From: Candidatus Omnitrophota bacterium
Lineage (GTDB): Bacteria > Omnitrophota > Gorgyraeia > Gygaellales > Profunditerraquicolaceae
Length of the DNA: 12,268 nt
Direction: 5' to 3'
Assembly: GCA_903907475.1 (NCBI GenBank)
Contig: CAIVOB010000170.1
Location: forward strand, 1-12,268
Shown here one piece after another: positions 1 to 6,535 of this stretch. Within the stretch, counting starts at the first letter, position 1. Each line of letters begins with the position of its first letter. Both the position numbers and the translations under genes were made by a program. The notes under the pieces were generated by a model. The model worked only from the letters and a program-made list of their open reading frames with translations. It did not search any database and was not told where the DNA came from.

Positions 1-47
1 ACGGTTCTATTTATTATAGAGCCGATGTGAGTAATAAATAGAACCGT
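1..47. repeat. Perfect 16-bp inverted repeat at the window edge
   Basis: Bases 1-16 and 32-47 are exact reverse complements, separated by a 15-nt spacer. The right arm is followed by CCCC (47-51), so the true palindrome probably continues upstream of the window with GGGG. There is no T-tract after the stem, so it does not look like an intrinsic terminator. Palindromes with a GGGGACGGTTC-like outer end are, from memory, dispersed repeats in many environmental bacterial genomes and are sometimes linked to Y1/REP-type transposases. That link is recollection, not shown here. It ends 24 nt before the radical SAM start codon. Confidence 0.85.
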
Positions 48-71
48 CCCCTTTATTTAAAAGGAGGAAAT

Positions 72-1532
72 ATGAAAATATTATTTGTGATGCCGAAAGT
101 CGGTGCTTGGGCAACGCACGGAATACATCGTTCGCCAAATCAGCTCTATGCGCATTGGGCAGCTTACGTGCGGGAGAAGGGATATAAGGATGTGGCGGTA
201 ATTGATGGTAAAGCCGACCAGATTCCGATGGAGGAGTTGATTGCTAAAGTTAAAACCATAAATCCTGATATTGTGGTGATGGGTGAACAATTGCACGGTT
301 ATGGCGGATACGGAGTTTTACGTCATTTTAAAGATGCGGCAATCGGGATTAAAAAAGTACTTCCGAAAGTAAAAATAATTTTAGGCGGGTTATGGTATTC
401 GGCGATGCCGGTGCCAACATTAGAAGAGATTCCTGAGGTCGATTTTGTGGTAATGGGGGAAGAGGAGTCATTTGGAGATTTAATTGAAGCAATCGATAAA
501 AATAAATCTTTAAAAGATGTCGGCGGAGTAACTTCGCGGATTGCAGGAGAAATTGTGATGGGGCCGCATAAACCGTTAATGGTGGATTTAGATAAGCTGC
601 CTTTACCGGCGTATGATTTATTTCCGATGGATAAATATGTCGGGCATACTTATTGGAAACCGTTTGTGGATATGGTGACTTCTCGTGGTTGTCCATCAGC
701 TTGTACTTTTTGTTATGAATGGGACCAGTTTGACCCGCGTTCACCGTCGGATTTTTTAAAATGGCGCGCGAAATCTCCGGAAAAAGTCATGGAGGAGTTA
801 GAACTTTTACATCATAAGTATGGCGTAAAAGTGGTGGTGATCCAAGATGATAATTTTATTGTTGATCCCAAAAGGGTGCAGAAATTTTGCGAACTTAAAA
901 AAGCGGCCAAAAACCCGATTAAATGGGTATCTTTGGGCCGGGCGATTGATTGGGTTAACTGCGAGTCAATCTTACCGCTCATGAAAGAAACGGGTTTATT
1001 TATGGGTGTTTTTGGGATTGAAGTTACCACGCAATCGGAGTTAAAAAAAATTGCTAAAGGCATTACTTTGGATCAGATTAAAAAGACGATTGAAATTTTG
1101 CGGAAAAATGATATCGCGATTGTTGCCGATATCATGATGGGTTTTGATTATGATACCGAAGAGATTATCAAACAACGCTTTGAGTTTACGGACCAGGTTG
1201 ATCCGGATATTCTTTGGGTCGGCTACGTCACTCCGGCTCCGAACTCTCCGATGTGGAGGATTGCTTTAAAGAAACATTGGATCGATCCTAAAAAAGTTGA
1301 TTTTAGTCAATGGGACTTTTTGCATCCGGTCATTCCGACGGATCATTTGACGACCGAGGATCTTGGGCGCTTGGGTTCCTGGTGTATGCGGGAATTTTTC
1401 TCTAAACCCGGGAGGATTAACCGGATTATGGAAAGTAATTTTGATCCGCTGGCCAAACTTTGTTTCCAAGATGTGATGAACGGAATTAATAAATGGGAAG
1501 CCGCGGCGACAAAGGGAGAAGTGCAGATATAG
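72..1532 (+). CDS. Cobalamin-binding-domain radical SAM protein
   Basis: Predicted [4Fe-4S] radical SAM enzyme of 486 residues with an N-terminal B12-binding-like Rossmann domain (about residues 1-140, including the GEEE stretch at 129-132) and a radical SAM barrel from about residue 195. The cluster-binding motif is C207-x3-C211-x2-C214 in SRGCPSACTFCYE, followed by a typical IQDDNF segment near 258-262. The classic DxHxxG cobalamin ligand motif is not seen, as is common in this BchE/MiaB-like class, so cobalamin binding is inferred. Members of the class perform C- or P-methylations, cyclisations or ring rearrangements; the substrate cannot be read here. The start is fixed by GGAGG at 63-67, 4 nt before the ATG. 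It is the first gene of the cluster in the window, and its chemistry would release 5'-deoxyadenosine, relevant to the salvage-type genes at 7419-11565. Confidence 0.88.
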   Translation: MKILFVMPKVGAWATHGIHRSPNQLYAHWAAYVREKGYKDVAVIDGKADQIPMEELIAKVKTINPDIVVMGEQLHGYGGYGVLRHFKDAAIGIKKVLPKVKIILGGLWYSAMPVPTLEEIPEVDFVVMGEEESFGDLIEAIDKNKSLKDVGGVTSRIAGEIVMGPHKPLMVDLDKLPLPAYDLFPMDKYVGHTYWKPFVDMVTSRGCPSACTFCYEWDQFDPRSPSDFLKWRAKSPEKVMEELELLHHKYGVKVVVIQDDNFIVDPKRVQKFCELKKAAKNPIKWVSLGRAIDWVNCESILPLMKETGLFMGVFGIEVTTQSELKKIAKGITLDQIKKTIEILRKNDIAIVADIMMGFDYDTEEIIKQRFEFTDQVDPDILWVGYVTPAPNSPMWRIALKKHWIDPKKVDFSQWDFLHPVIPTDHLTTEDLGRLGSWCMREFFSKPGRINRIMESNFDPLAKLCFQDVMNGINKWEAAATKGEVQI

Positions 1533-1550
1533 ATGTAGTAGATAATATGG

Positions 1551-1580
1551 AGCTCGTAGCTCATAGCTCGTAGCTCATAG
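1551..1580. repeat. Heptanucleotide tandem tract AGCTCRT
   Basis: Two exact copies of the 14-mer AGCTCGTAGCTCAT (1551-1564 and 1565-1578) plus AG, which is four 7-nt units alternating AGCTCGT and AGCTCAT. It lies in the 100-nt gap between the radical SAM gene and the ACP gene, 18 nt after the stop codon. Other 7-nt-periodic tracts occur at 3342-3362 and 4187-4214. Confidence 0.85.
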
Positions 1581-1632
1581 GTGTATGTAAAGGTGATCAA
1601 TAGTATTAGTAGGCAGAATGCATGGAGGGCGA

Positions 1633-1869
1633 ATGGATATAAAAATAAAGATCAAAGAAGTGTTGGCGAATTTATTAAAGGTTAAAATTGAAGAATTTAA
1701 AGATGATACTACCTTGCTTAATAGCATCGGCGTGGATTCTACCGAGATGGTGGAGTCGGTAATTGCTTTAGAAAAATCTTTTGGGGTAAAACTTAGCCCG
1801 AAAGAAATTACTAAGAATTCCACAATTAGTGAAATTGCCAATATTATTCAAACTAAACTTGTAAAATGA
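1633..1869 (+). CDS. Acyl carrier protein (discrete)
   Basis: A 78-residue carrier protein. It carries acyl intermediates as thioesters on a 4'-phosphopantetheine arm attached to Ser36 in the motif GVDSTEMVE, a variant of the usual DSLxxVE. Length, acidity around helix II and the conserved leucine-rich spacing fit a free-standing ACP. An in-frame ATG at 1618 would add MHGGR, but GGAGGG at 1624-1629 precedes the ATG at 1633 and the latter gives a standard ACP N-terminus, so 1633 is preferred. The stop overlaps the next start by ATGA, implying translational coupling with the cyclase. Its neighbours (cyclase, aromatase-like, ketoreductase) suggest a dedicated secondary or specialised acyl pathway rather than housekeeping fatty acid synthesis, but no ketosynthase is in view. 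Confidence 0.9.
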   Translation: MDIKIKIKEVLANLLKVKIEEFKDDTTLLNSIGVDSTEMVESVIALEKSFGVKLSPKEITKNSTISEIANIIQTKLVK

Positions 1870-2666
1870 AAATAGTCGATTTAAGTTTACCGATTGATGA
1901 AAAAGCTTTTGAGGTCCATAAGGTGGATATTGAGCGCATCAGTCACCGGATGGGGGTGGAGAAATTTAATCGGGTGATTATGGGCAAAAGCTTGTGGGGC
2001 AAAATGAAATATGCTTTTGGCCAGCGGATCATAAAAAAAGAAGCGTTACCGGATGAGGAGTTTCTTTCTTTAGAGATTGTGCATGCTCCGGTGCATATCG
2101 GAACGCATTTAGATTACTCTTTCCATTATGGTTCACAATCTGAAGGCCGGGCAGCCAAAACCGCGGATGAAATTCCGTTAGAATATTGTTATCAAAATGG
2201 AGTAAAACTTGATTTAACACATCTAAAGCCTAACGAAGTGATTAAATTTGCCGATATTGAGGAAGCATTAAAAAAGATTGATTACGAGCTGCGGCCTTTG
2301 GATATCGTATTATTGCATACGGGAGCGGACAAATTATACGGTACGCCAAAATATTTTTCTGATTATCCGGGGGTCGATCCGCTGGCAATCCAATATCTTT
2401 TAGGTAAGGGAGTTAAAATTTTTGGTGTCGATACCATGGGAATTGACCGGCCGTATCGCTTTATGCTTAAAGAATTTCAAGAAACTAAAGACCCGAAAAC
2501 ATTTTATCCGGCACATTTTTATGGCCGCAAGAAAGAGTTTATTCATATTGAACGTTTAGCAAACTTGGAGCAATTACCTGCTTTTGGATTCAAGATTGTT
2601 TGTTTTCCGATTAGAATTAAGAATACTGGCGCGGCTTGGGCCAGAGTCGTTGCTCTTTTAGATTAA
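1866..2666 (+). CDS. Cyclase-family (PF04199) metal-dependent hydrolase
   Basis: A 266-residue protein of the kynurenine formamidase/putative cyclase fold. The metal-binding signature HxGTHxDxxxH is present as H77-I-G-T-H81-L-D83-Y-S-F-H87. The family landmarks LDLTHL (115-120) and the GVDTMGIDRP-like segment in the C-terminal half are also clear. Known members hydrolyse N-formylkynurenine or isatin, and some actinobacterial members act on aromatic polyketides, as I recall. Its 4-nt overlap with the ACP gene and proximity to a START-type aromatase-like protein favour action on a carrier-bound or released polycyclic intermediate. That substrate is inference. Some other cyclic amide or ester hydrolysis is the main alternative. 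Confidence 0.85.
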   Translation: MKIVDLSLPIDEKAFEVHKVDIERISHRMGVEKFNRVIMGKSLWGKMKYAFGQRIIKKEALPDEEFLSLEIVHAPVHIGTHLDYSFHYGSQSEGRAAKTADEIPLEYCYQNGVKLDLTHLKPNEVIKFADIEEALKKIDYELRPLDIVLLHTGADKLYGTPKYFSDYPGVDPLAIQYLLGKGVKIFGVDTMGIDRPYRFMLKEFQETKDPKTFYPAHFYGRKKEFIHIERLANLEQLPAFGFKIVCFPIRIKNTGAAWARVVALLD

Positions 2667-2675
2667 ATTAATTTG

Positions 2676-2846
2676 TTATTTTGTGCTGCGGATATTGTTT
2701 TGCGTGCGAAATTTTTCGCGGGACTTTTTATTTTTCGCGGGTCCTGCCACTGCGGCACCCTTTTTTTGTCCTCGCTGCGGCTGTGGGCAGAAAAAAGGGG
2801 ACCCGCCTCCGTGTCACCCGCTAAATAAATTTTGCGGACAAAATAA
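2676..2846. repeat. Palindromic mosaic repeat in the 2667-2897 gap
   Basis: This fills most of the 231-nt gap. Bases 2678-2709 match 6277-6308 with one mismatch. Outer arms TTATTTTGT (2676-2684) and ACAAAATAA (2838-2846) are exact reverse complements. Inside are GCGAAA/TTTCGC, a duplicated TTTTTCGCGGG, GCGGGTCC pairing with GGACCCGC, and a CCCTTTTTT/AAAAAAGGG stem. The 60-codon open frame at 2683-2865 is built entirely from this repeat and is not called as a gene. No T-tract terminator follows. Confidence 0.7.
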
Positions 2847-2897
2847 ACTAAGCTATTTGAATTAATTTAATCTAAAAGATATTATTGGGAGGGTGAA

Positions 2898-3344
2898 ATG
2901 GGACATACGTGTAATTCGATAGTGATTAATGCGCCGTATGATTTAGTGTTTGAGATTTCTAATGATATTCCGCGCTGGACGGAGTTATTTGGTAGTGAGT
3001 ATAAGAAAGCCGAGATTTTAAAGAAGGAAGCTAATAAATTGACTTTTCGCCTCACTGATGATGAAGATAAATCCTGGGTTTCCTGGAGATTATTGTTTAA
3101 GGATGATTTTTTTGCTTATTCTGAGCGTTTTGAACCGAAGTTTCCTTTTAATTTTATGAAGATTATTTGGCTATATACATCTAAGCCGGAAGGGGTAGAA
3201 TTAACCTGGATTCAGCATTTTCAGATGGATGCAAAAGCTAAATTTAATGATGAGCAAGTGGAAGGTTTTATTAATAAGCATTCTAAAGATAACCTTTTAA
3301 TTTTTAAACGCGTGATTGAAGCAGCAGTTGGTAAAAGCAAGTAG
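2898..3344 (+). CDS. SRPBCC/START-domain protein, polyketide aromatase/cyclase-like
   Basis: A 148-residue single-domain protein with the helix-grip START pattern. An N-terminal strand (HTCNSIVINAPYDLVFEI) leads into the P-RWTELF helix at about 25-31. A central strand with KSWVSWR (58-64) follows, then ELTWIQHF (101-108), and finally a long C-terminal amphipathic helix. The opening and the W-x-S-x-R strand resemble the TcmN/WhiE aromatase-cyclase group, which folds and dehydrates poly-beta-keto chains on an ACP. The START fold also serves lipid, ligand and CoQ-binding proteins, so the enzymatic role is inferred from sequence style plus the ACP, cyclase and SDR neighbours. GGAGGG at 2888-2893 sets the start. 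Confidence 0.75.
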   Translation: MGHTCNSIVINAPYDLVFEISNDIPRWTELFGSEYKKAEILKKEANKLTFRLTDDEDKSWVSWRLLFKDDFFAYSERFEPKFPFNFMKIIWLYTSKPEGVELTWIQHFQMDAKAKFNDEQVEGFINKHSKDNLLIFKRVIEAAVGKSK

Positions 3345-3362
3345 TCGTTAGCCGGTAGTAGT
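3342..3362. repeat. Degenerate 7-nt tract beginning at a stop codon
   Basis: Three successive heptads TAGTCGT, TAGCCGG and TAGTAGT (3342-3362) each begin with TAG; the first TAG is the stop codon of the START-domain gene. The unit is loose, so this alone would be weak, but its period matches the clearer tracts at 1551-1580 and 4187-4214. Confidence 0.4.
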
Positions 3363-3411
3363 GAGGGGAAAAGTTTTTAAGAATTTTAAATTGTAAAGAG
3401 GGAGGAAGATC

Positions 3412-4188
3412 ATGAGTACTGATTTAAAAGGCAAAGTGGCAATTGTTACCGGAGCCAGCCGCGGTATTGGTAAAGCCATGGCACAAACTGCCGCCGATTT
3501 AGGGATAAATTTAGTGGTCGCAGCGCGGGGAAAGGAAGAATTAGAGAAAACTGCCGCGGAGATCGCCAAAAAATATAAAGTCGAAGTTTTACCGGTGGTT
3601 TGTGATGTCATAAAGTTAGGGGATTTAGAAAATTTAGTTTGTGCGGCGAAGAAAAAGTTTGGGCAAGTGAATATTTTAATTAATTGTGCCGGGGTTTCCT
3701 CGCAATATCCTTTTCAGTCACAGCCGATTGAAGATTTTGAAAAATTGGCACATACTAATTATTTAGGTTATGTCCGGCTGATTCGTTTAGTGATTAATGA
3801 CATGATGGCGCAAAAGTACGGCGCGATTATTAATATTGTTTCCGGTTCAACCCTGGTAGATCCGGTTCCGAGAAATTTTATTGTTTACAGTTCGCTCAAA
3901 GTTGGTTTAAGGGCTTTTTCTAAAGGCCTGTTTTGGGAATTACGGGATCATGGGATTAAAGTTACTTCTATTTTACCCGGAGTAACGGATACTGATCTTA
4001 CCGGTAAACTTAAGGATATTACCGGTGATACTTCGCGTCTTATGAGTACCAAAGCGATTGAGGATGCCGTGCGTTTTGCATTAACCGTGCCGGCGAATGT
4101 TTGCCCTCTGGAAATATCAGTGATTAATCAACAAACGCCGTGGACGGCTCCCGTGATTCCTTTTAAACAGGAGCACCCTGTAAAGTGA
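3412..4188 (+). CDS. Short-chain dehydrogenase/reductase (FabG-like ketoreductase)
   Basis: NAD(P)H-dependent oxidoreductase of 258 residues with all classical SDR landmarks. These are TGASRGIG (13-20) for the cofactor, NCAG (91-94), Asn116 in the HTNYLG segment, a catalytic serine in IVSGS (Ser144 or Ser146), and Tyr159-x3-Lys163 in VYSSLK. AARG at 37-40 (Arg39 after the second strand) suggests NADPH preference. In this context the likely reaction is reduction of a beta-keto group on an ACP-bound chain, as in type II systems, but SDR substrates cannot be read from sequence. AGGGAGGA just upstream of ATG 3412 gives a strong ribosome site. It follows the aromatase-like gene by 67 nt. Confidence 0.88.
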   Translation: MSTDLKGKVAIVTGASRGIGKAMAQTAADLGINLVVAARGKEELEKTAAEIAKKYKVEVLPVVCDVIKLGDLENLVCAAKKKFGQVNILINCAGVSSQYPFQSQPIEDFEKLAHTNYLGYVRLIRLVINDMMAQKYGAIINIVSGSTLVDPVPRNFIVYSSLKVGLRAFSKGLFWELRDHGIKVTSILPGVTDTDLTGKLKDITGDTSRLMSTKAIEDAVRFALTVPANVCPLEISVINQQTPWTAPVIPFKQEHPVK

Positions 4189-4214
4189 CGGAGAACGGAA
4201 GACAGAAGACGGAA
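4187..4214. repeat. Heptanucleotide tandem tract GACRGAA
   Basis: Four consecutive 7-nt units: GACGGAG, AACGGAA, GACAGAA and GACGGAA (4187-4214). They then decay into a purine-rich tract to about 4260. The repeat starts inside the TGA stop codon of the SDR gene (4186-4188). The rest of the 104-nt gap shows no hairpin or terminator that I can identify. Confidence 0.7.
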
Positions 4215-4292
4215 AAACAAAGAAACAAAAAAACTGAAAAACGGAAAGACTAAAAAATAAAAGCTAGGAAAGATTAACAAAGGAGAAATGAG

Positions 4293-4904
4293 ATGAAAAA
4301 GGGTTTATTTTTATTGGCCGCGGGATTATTTTTAGCAACGCAGGTTTGTTTGGCAGCAAGTGATAATTTATTATTGGATGATCTTGAGATGGCAGTTAGT
4401 AACGGAGCGCAAGGTACGGTAGATTTCGGTGCGGGTAATGGCTCAAGTGTCGAGGTAACCGGGTCTACGGATATTAAAAATAGTGGCAACCAGGCGTTAA
4501 AAGTTGTTTATGATGCCGTGGCCGGAGGTTATATTTATGTGGCGCGCGGAACAGGCCTTGATGCCAAGAATGCCAATTGGGCGCTTAAGCCAGCGGATAT
4601 AAAGTGGGCGGAGTATAGTGGGATATCTTTTTATCTTTATGGCACGGACTCGAAAGCTCAAATTGCTTTTGATTTAAAAGATAATGGTGGAGAAATTTGG
4701 CGTTATTTACTTAGTGATGATTTTAAGGGCTGGAAGAAAATTGTTTGTAGCTTTGATAAATTTGTGGTGCGTGATGATTGGCAGCCCAATGATGCCGATA
4801 AAAATGGCCAGCTGGATTTTCCAATTAAGGTTTTTCAATTTGAACCGCTACCCGTGTCAAAAGGAACTTTATATTTTGATACCGTAGAGTTGGTGAAAAA
4901 ATAA
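4293..4904 (+). CDS. Secreted carbohydrate-binding-module-like protein
   Basis: A 203-residue protein with a clear Sec signal peptide: KK at 2-3, a hydrophobic core (5-20), and probable cleavage after CLAA near residue 22. Cys19 is not in a proper lipobox, so signal peptidase I is favoured. The mature part looks like a CBM11/CIA30-type beta-sandwich. It contains LLDDLE at the start, YSGISFYLYG (108-117), QIAFDLKD (123-130), W136, W147 and a closing GTLYFDTVEL strand. D167-x-D169-x-N171-G-x-x-D175 resembles a calcium-binding loop. It should act outside the cytoplasm, probably binding polysaccharide or protein partners. No catalytic domain is present. AGGAG at 4281-4285 selects this ATG; the ATG at 4288 is out of frame and hits a stop after one codon. 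Its placement among biosynthetic genes is unexplained. Confidence 0.75.
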   Translation: MKKGLFLLAAGLFLATQVCLAASDNLLLDDLEMAVSNGAQGTVDFGAGNGSSVEVTGSTDIKNSGNQALKVVYDAVAGGYIYVARGTGLDAKNANWALKPADIKWAEYSGISFYLYGTDSKAQIAFDLKDNGGEIWRYLLSDDFKGWKKIVCSFDKFVVRDDWQPNDADKNGQLDFPIKVFQFEPLPVSKGTLYFDTVELVKK

Positions 4905-4916
4905 ATCGGAGGAAAA

Positions 4917-5357
4917 ATGGATAATCAGGATGAAAAAAATTTAAAGAAGCGTTATTACCTTTGGCTTTACAAAACTACTAAAGAAGCATTTGATAAATTT
5001 GAGCGTAAATTTACGCAAACCGAGATTGATAAAAATATCTTAGCGGAGATGGAAAATACGCTTATGGGCGCTTATTTACCGCATGAAAAGGAAGCTTTGG
5101 AAAAATTAGTGGATAATTTTCAGGAGTATATTGGCGCTAAAGAAAAATCTTGTTTAGAATTAAAATATCAAGGTTTAAGAACTAACCCGGAATTTATTTT
5201 TCTGGATGTGAAGTTAGAAGCGATCGAAAAGTTGATTGCTAAAGAATTTGGGCGTAAAGTTTTAACGGAGATTAAAGCGCTTTATGAATTAGAGATGACC
5301 AAGCGCATTTTAAAAAGTACGGAGCCTCTATTAGGGATGGTTTCTTTAAAAAAGTAA
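4917..5357 (+). CDS. Hypothetical charged helical protein
   Basis: A 146-residue protein I do not recognise. It is rich in Lys and Glu, has no signal peptide or membrane segment, and reads as several amphipathic helices. These include a Lys/aromatic N-terminal part (KKRYYLWLYKTTKEAF, about 10-25) and a conserved-looking LELKYQGLRTNPEF stretch in the middle. GGAGG lies 5 nt before the ATG and the gap to the preceding gene is 12 nt; the next gene follows by 6 nt. It is therefore co-transcribed with the secreted protein and the amidohydrolase. Codon use matches its neighbours, so it is very likely a real gene, but no function can be assigned. Confidence 0.7.
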   Translation: MDNQDEKNLKKRYYLWLYKTTKEAFDKFERKFTQTEIDKNILAEMENTLMGAYLPHEKEALEKLVDNFQEYIGAKEKSCLELKYQGLRTNPEFIFLDVKLEAIEKLIAKEFGRKVLTEIKALYELEMTKRILKSTEPLLGMVSLKK

Positions 5358-5363
5358 ATAATC

Positions 5364-6275
5364 ATGTTAATTGACGCGCATAGCCATTGGTTGCCGCAGG
5401 ATATTATTTCGAATGCTCATTTTTTTCATCAGGGTTGGAATAATATCGAGGGGCAATTAAAGATTATGGAGGATAACGGTATAGGCCGGGCGATTTTAAG
5501 TTATCCCACTTCGGACGCGCATTTAAAATTAGGCAGCTTTAGCCAGGTGGCGCATATTTATAATGATAACGTCGGGCAAATATTAAAACGTTATCCGGAT
5601 AAATTTATCGGCGCCGCAGTTTTACCGATCGATAATACGATTGATATGCTGGAGGAACTAAAGCGGGTGACGCAGGAGTTAGGTTTTAAGGCAATTTCTT
5701 TAGCTTCAAGTTACAATGGAATTTATTTAGATGATTTAATGTTTTTACCGATTTATAAATATGCCGCGGAAAAGGGTATTCCGATTTTTGTGCATCCTCA
5801 AATTGTAAATCCCATAGGTTTTGAGCGCGTGAAAGATCCTTTGCTTACTCCGGTGGTGGAGTATGTTTTTGATACGACGATTTCAGTAGGAAAGTTGTTA
5901 ATGTCGGATATCTTGAGGCAATACGCGCAGGTGAAATTTATCTTTGCTTATTTTGGCGGAGCAGTTTGTTACCTTAAAACACGTTTTGACGCGACTTATC
6001 AGATGTTACGCGCGATGAATTTTGTCAAGGATTTGCAAGGTTTGCCCTCGGATTATTTTAAACAGATTTATGTCGATACAAGCGGCGATACGACCAAAGC
6101 AAATTTTTTACTTAGTTTAGATTTAATGGGCGCGCAACATATTTTATGGGGTTCTGATTGGCCGGCGAAGCAGGATATTGCCGGGGGGATTAAAGTGATT
6201 CAGGACTTAGATATTTCTCGGGAAGATAAAGAAAATATCCTGGGAGGTAATTTAGCAAAATTATTTGCTCTTTGA
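5364..6275 (+). CDS. Amidohydrolase family 2 (ACMSD-like) metal-dependent hydrolase or decarboxylase
   Basis: A 303-residue TIM-barrel amidohydrolase. Metal ligands are visible as H6-x-H8 in DAHSH, H144 in IFVHP, and D265 in LWGSDWP. The family includes ACMSD, gamma-resorcylate and salicylate decarboxylases and lactone hydrolases, usually with Zn or Mn. At the position where most members have a His in an AHxGG strand, this protein reads AYFGG, with Tyr at 196. That may mean altered chemistry or a non-decarboxylase role. Decarboxylation or hydrolysis of an aromatic or polyketide acid would suit the upstream ACP, aromatase and cyclase genes, but this is inference. It has no strong ribosome site and starts 6 nt after the previous stop, so translation is probably coupled. 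A palindromic repeat begins at its stop codon. Confidence 0.8.
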   Translation: MLIDAHSHWLPQDIISNAHFFHQGWNNIEGQLKIMEDNGIGRAILSYPTSDAHLKLGSFSQVAHIYNDNVGQILKRYPDKFIGAAVLPIDNTIDMLEELKRVTQELGFKAISLASSYNGIYLDDLMFLPIYKYAAEKGIPIFVHPQIVNPIGFERVKDPLLTPVVEYVFDTTISVGKLLMSDILRQYAQVKFIFAYFGGAVCYLKTRFDATYQMLRAMNFVKDLQGLPSDYFKQIYVDTSGDTTKANFLLSLDLMGAQHILWGSDWPAKQDIAGGIKVIQDLDISREDKENILGGNLAKLFAL

Positions 6276-6341
6276 TATTTTGTTCTGCGGATATTGTTTT
6301 GCGTGCGATGCACGCTCCACAATATCCTCCGCACAAAATAT
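6275..6341. repeat. 67-nt imperfect hairpin repeat
   Basis: Two 32-nt arms around a 3-nt loop. The pairing is 9 bp, a 5x5 internal loop, 9 bp, a 3x3 internal loop, then 6 bp (GCGTGC/GCACGC) at the tip. The left arm (6277-6308) is nearly identical to 2678-2709. The element starts on the last base of the amidohydrolase stop codon. No T-run follows, so a transcript-end processing or REP-like role is more plausible than a standard terminator. Confidence 0.8.
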
Positions 6342-6412
6342 AGGTTAAATTTATCTGTCTATTAGCGGGTGGCTGGACTTGGATTTGAGCGGGGCGTAAA
6401 GGCAAGGAGCGG

Positions 6413-6458
6413 GCCCCGTTACATCTCCGTAATTCTAATTGTAGAGATGTAACGGGGC
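6413..6458. repeat. Perfect 15-bp inverted repeat
   Basis: GCCCCGTTACATCTC (6413-6427) and GAGATGTAACGGGGC (6444-6458) are exact reverse complements with a 16-nt AT-rich spacer. There is no downstream T-tract, so it is not an intrinsic terminator on either strand by eye. It sits within the larger nested palindrome. Confidence 0.85.
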
Positions 6459-6512
6459 GGGCATGGTTCCGTCACATTTGAGTCAGAGAGCGACGCAGCC
6501 GACCCGAGCGTA

Positions 6513-6535
6513 GTTGCGCCACGCTGGGGCGCAAC
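6513..6535. repeat. 8-bp GC-rich hairpin
   Basis: GTTGCGCC (6513-6520) pairs with GGCGCAAC (6528-6535) around a 7-nt loop. It is the second hairpin inside the nested palindrome and is G+C-rich compared with the flanking genes. Confidence 0.6.

Noticed and set aside
349..744. 131-codon minus-strand open frame
   Set aside because: It is antisense to the radical SAM gene, whose motifs are unambiguous, and shows no domain or start signal of its own.
1551..1580. CRISPR array
   Set aside because: Units are contiguous 7/14-mers with no spacers, and no cas genes are present.
1618..1632. Upstream ATG for the ACP gene
   Set aside because: The ribosome site GGAGGG lies downstream of it and the extra MHGGR is atypical; ATG 1633 gives a normal ACP.
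2683..2865. 60-codon plus-strand open frame
   Set aside because: It lies wholly inside the palindromic repeat, is Cys/Pro/Phe-rich low-complexity, has no ribosome site, and matches no family pattern.
6275..6341. Integron attC site
   Set aside because: Imperfect hairpin geometry is suggestive, but the RYYYAAC/GTTRRRY core boxes are absent at the ends and no integrase or cassette pattern is seen.
6413..6458. Intrinsic transcription terminator
   Set aside because: The stem is strong but no T-run follows on either strand and the loop is 16 nt.
6459..6512. tRNA or other small RNA gene
   Set aside because: GGTTCCGTCA hinted at a T-arm, but there is no matching acceptor, D or anticodon arm.
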